Source: Bacteroidales bacterium UBA2764 (lineage in GTDB: Bacteria > Bacteroidota > Bacteroidia > Bacteroidales > Paludibacteraceae). Taken from it: a stretch of DNA of 6,338 nucleotides. Every line of letters starts with the position of its first letter. The stretch's first letter is position 1. The notes below the pieces were generated by a model that was given only the letters and a program-made list of their open reading frames with translations, made no database searches and had not been told where the DNA came from. The position numbers and the translations under genes are program-made. The DNA lies in assembly GCA_002352705.1 (NCBI GenBank), contig DEIW01000125.1:241-6578 (forward strand), read 5' to 3'. Below, one piece after another: positions 5,555-6,338 of the stretch.

Positions 5555-6338
5555 ATGCTCTATCCATTAAAGTTCAAGGCGCAACTCTTCCATAAGATAT
5601 GGGGAGGGCACACCATCGCTCAATGGTATGATTATGTACCTGCCGACTACGAGAACGTGGGCGAGGCGTGGGTGTTGTCTGATGTGGAGAAGTATCCTAC
5701 AGAAGTTGTCAACGGCTCTCATGCCGGGGATTCATTGCAGGATTTATTGGAGGTATATATGGACGAACTGGTAGGAGAGAAAGTATATGATACTTTCGGG
5801 AATCATTTCCCTCTTCTGCTTAAATTCATTGACGCAGTAGAGGACCTGTCTATCCAGGTTCATCCGGACGATGACTACGCTTTGGAAAACGAGAACTCGC
5901 TCGGTAAGACGGAAATGTGGTACGTCCTGCCTGCCCAAGGCGAGTCTGCCATCTATCTGGGTTGGAAGGAACGGATGAATGTCTCTGCTATCCATGCCGC
6001 TATTACGGATGGTTCCCTCGCGCGTTACCTGCGCGACTATAAGGTACACGCGGGCGACGTAGCATATATTCCCGCCGGAACGGTTCATGCCATGCAGCGG
6101 AATACAATTGTTGCGGAGATACAGGAGAACTCGGATATCACCTATCGGCTCTATGACTATAATCGGGTCGGTAATGACGGAAAGAAGAGACCTCTCCATC
6201 TCGACAAAGCATTACGGGTGATGGATTTCGAGACGAAAGACAATGCCGTTATCTCTCATCCTGAACCGGTGAAGGACGGGGCAGCGAACATCAGCCGTAA
6301 TCCGTATTTCACAGCGAATATCTTGTGTCTCACACAAG
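5555..6338 (+). CDS. manA: Mannose-6-phosphate isomerase, class I (3' end outside window)
   Basis: The enzyme interconverts fructose 6-phosphate and mannose 6-phosphate, feeding mannose into glycolysis or GDP-mannose synthesis. The frame is open for 261 codons to the window edge; the short bacterial type is usually about 320 residues, so roughly 60 are missing. The zinc-site residues are visible: IQVHPDD with Q101 and H103, KTEMWYV with E120, and PAGTVHAM with H178. ITYRLYDYNR (195-204) carries the conserved arginine R198 near the active site, and KIWGG (14-18) is the typical N-terminal motif. The start at ATG 5555 gives MLYPLKFKAQLFHKIWGG, the usual beginning. It follows galE on the same strand after 115 bases of repeat-rich sequence and may be in the same transcript. 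The minus-strand ORF over 5744-6199 is a shadow. Confidence 0.95.
   Translation, partial: MLYPLKFKAQLFHKIWGGHTIAQWYDYVPADYENVGEAWVLSDVEKYPTEVVNGSHAGDSLQDLLEVYMDELVGEKVYDTFGNHFPLLLKFIDAVEDLSIQVHPDDDYALENENSLGKTEMWYVLPAQGESAIYLGWKERMNVSAIHAAITDGSLARYLRDYKVHAGDVAYIPAGTVHAMQRNTIVAEIQENSDITYRLYDYNRVGNDGKKRPLHLDKALRVMDFETKDNAVISHPEPVKDGAANISRNPYFTANILCLTQ

Noticed and set aside
5744..6199. 151-residue - strand frame opposite manA
   Set aside because: Antisense to the zinc-site region of manA and without recognisable features.

Overview
The window looks like a chromosomal piece of a Bacteroidales-type member of the Bacteroidota, probably uncultured. The evidence is indirect. The ribH, aspartokinase and short class I mannose-6-phosphate isomerase proteins read like Bacteroides-group homologues. 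Start codons lack clear Shine-Dalgarno sequences and are preceded by A/T-rich leaders. One TAnnTTTG box of the Bacteroidetes sigma-70 type sits ahead of ribH. All seven genes are on the + strand, and no RNA gene, transposase or CRISPR array is visible.

Layout: (1) 1-443, the 3' end of a tetratricopeptide-repeat protein. (2) 444-580, a gap almost completely filled by one long imperfect palindrome that also holds a candidate promoter. (3) 581-3464, a tightly packed trio: ribH (lumazine synthase, riboflavin), an aspartokinase gene and a YitT-family membrane protein, separated by 0 and 1 bases. (4) 3465-3505, a short leader of 7-nt repeats. (5) 3506-5439, a sugar-phosphate nucleotidyltransferase-like gene and galE, separated by 2 bases. 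(6) 5440-5554, a gap with a GC-rich hairpin, two imperfect repeat units and a run of 7-nt repeats. (7) 5555-6338, the start of a mannose-6-phosphate isomerase gene that continues past the window.

The first block is a housekeeping mix (flavin and aspartate-family amino acid synthesis plus a membrane protein of unknown substrate). The second, nucleotidyltransferase-galE-manA, is a sugar-activation set that could feed glycan or cell-surface polysaccharide synthesis.

The most unusual thing here is not a gene but a family of 7-nt AAAT-centred repeats. They occur in all three intergenic gaps, ending in GTAAATA 3-6 bases before the start codon. A pure eight-copy array (CAAATGW/G) also lies inside the aspartokinase reading frame, adding about 19 residues between the first helix and second strand of the kinase fold. 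Seven is not a multiple of three, so gain or loss of one unit would shift the frame of this metabolic gene. A concentric palindrome before ribH and paired repeat units before manA suggest that small repetitive elements are active in this genome.
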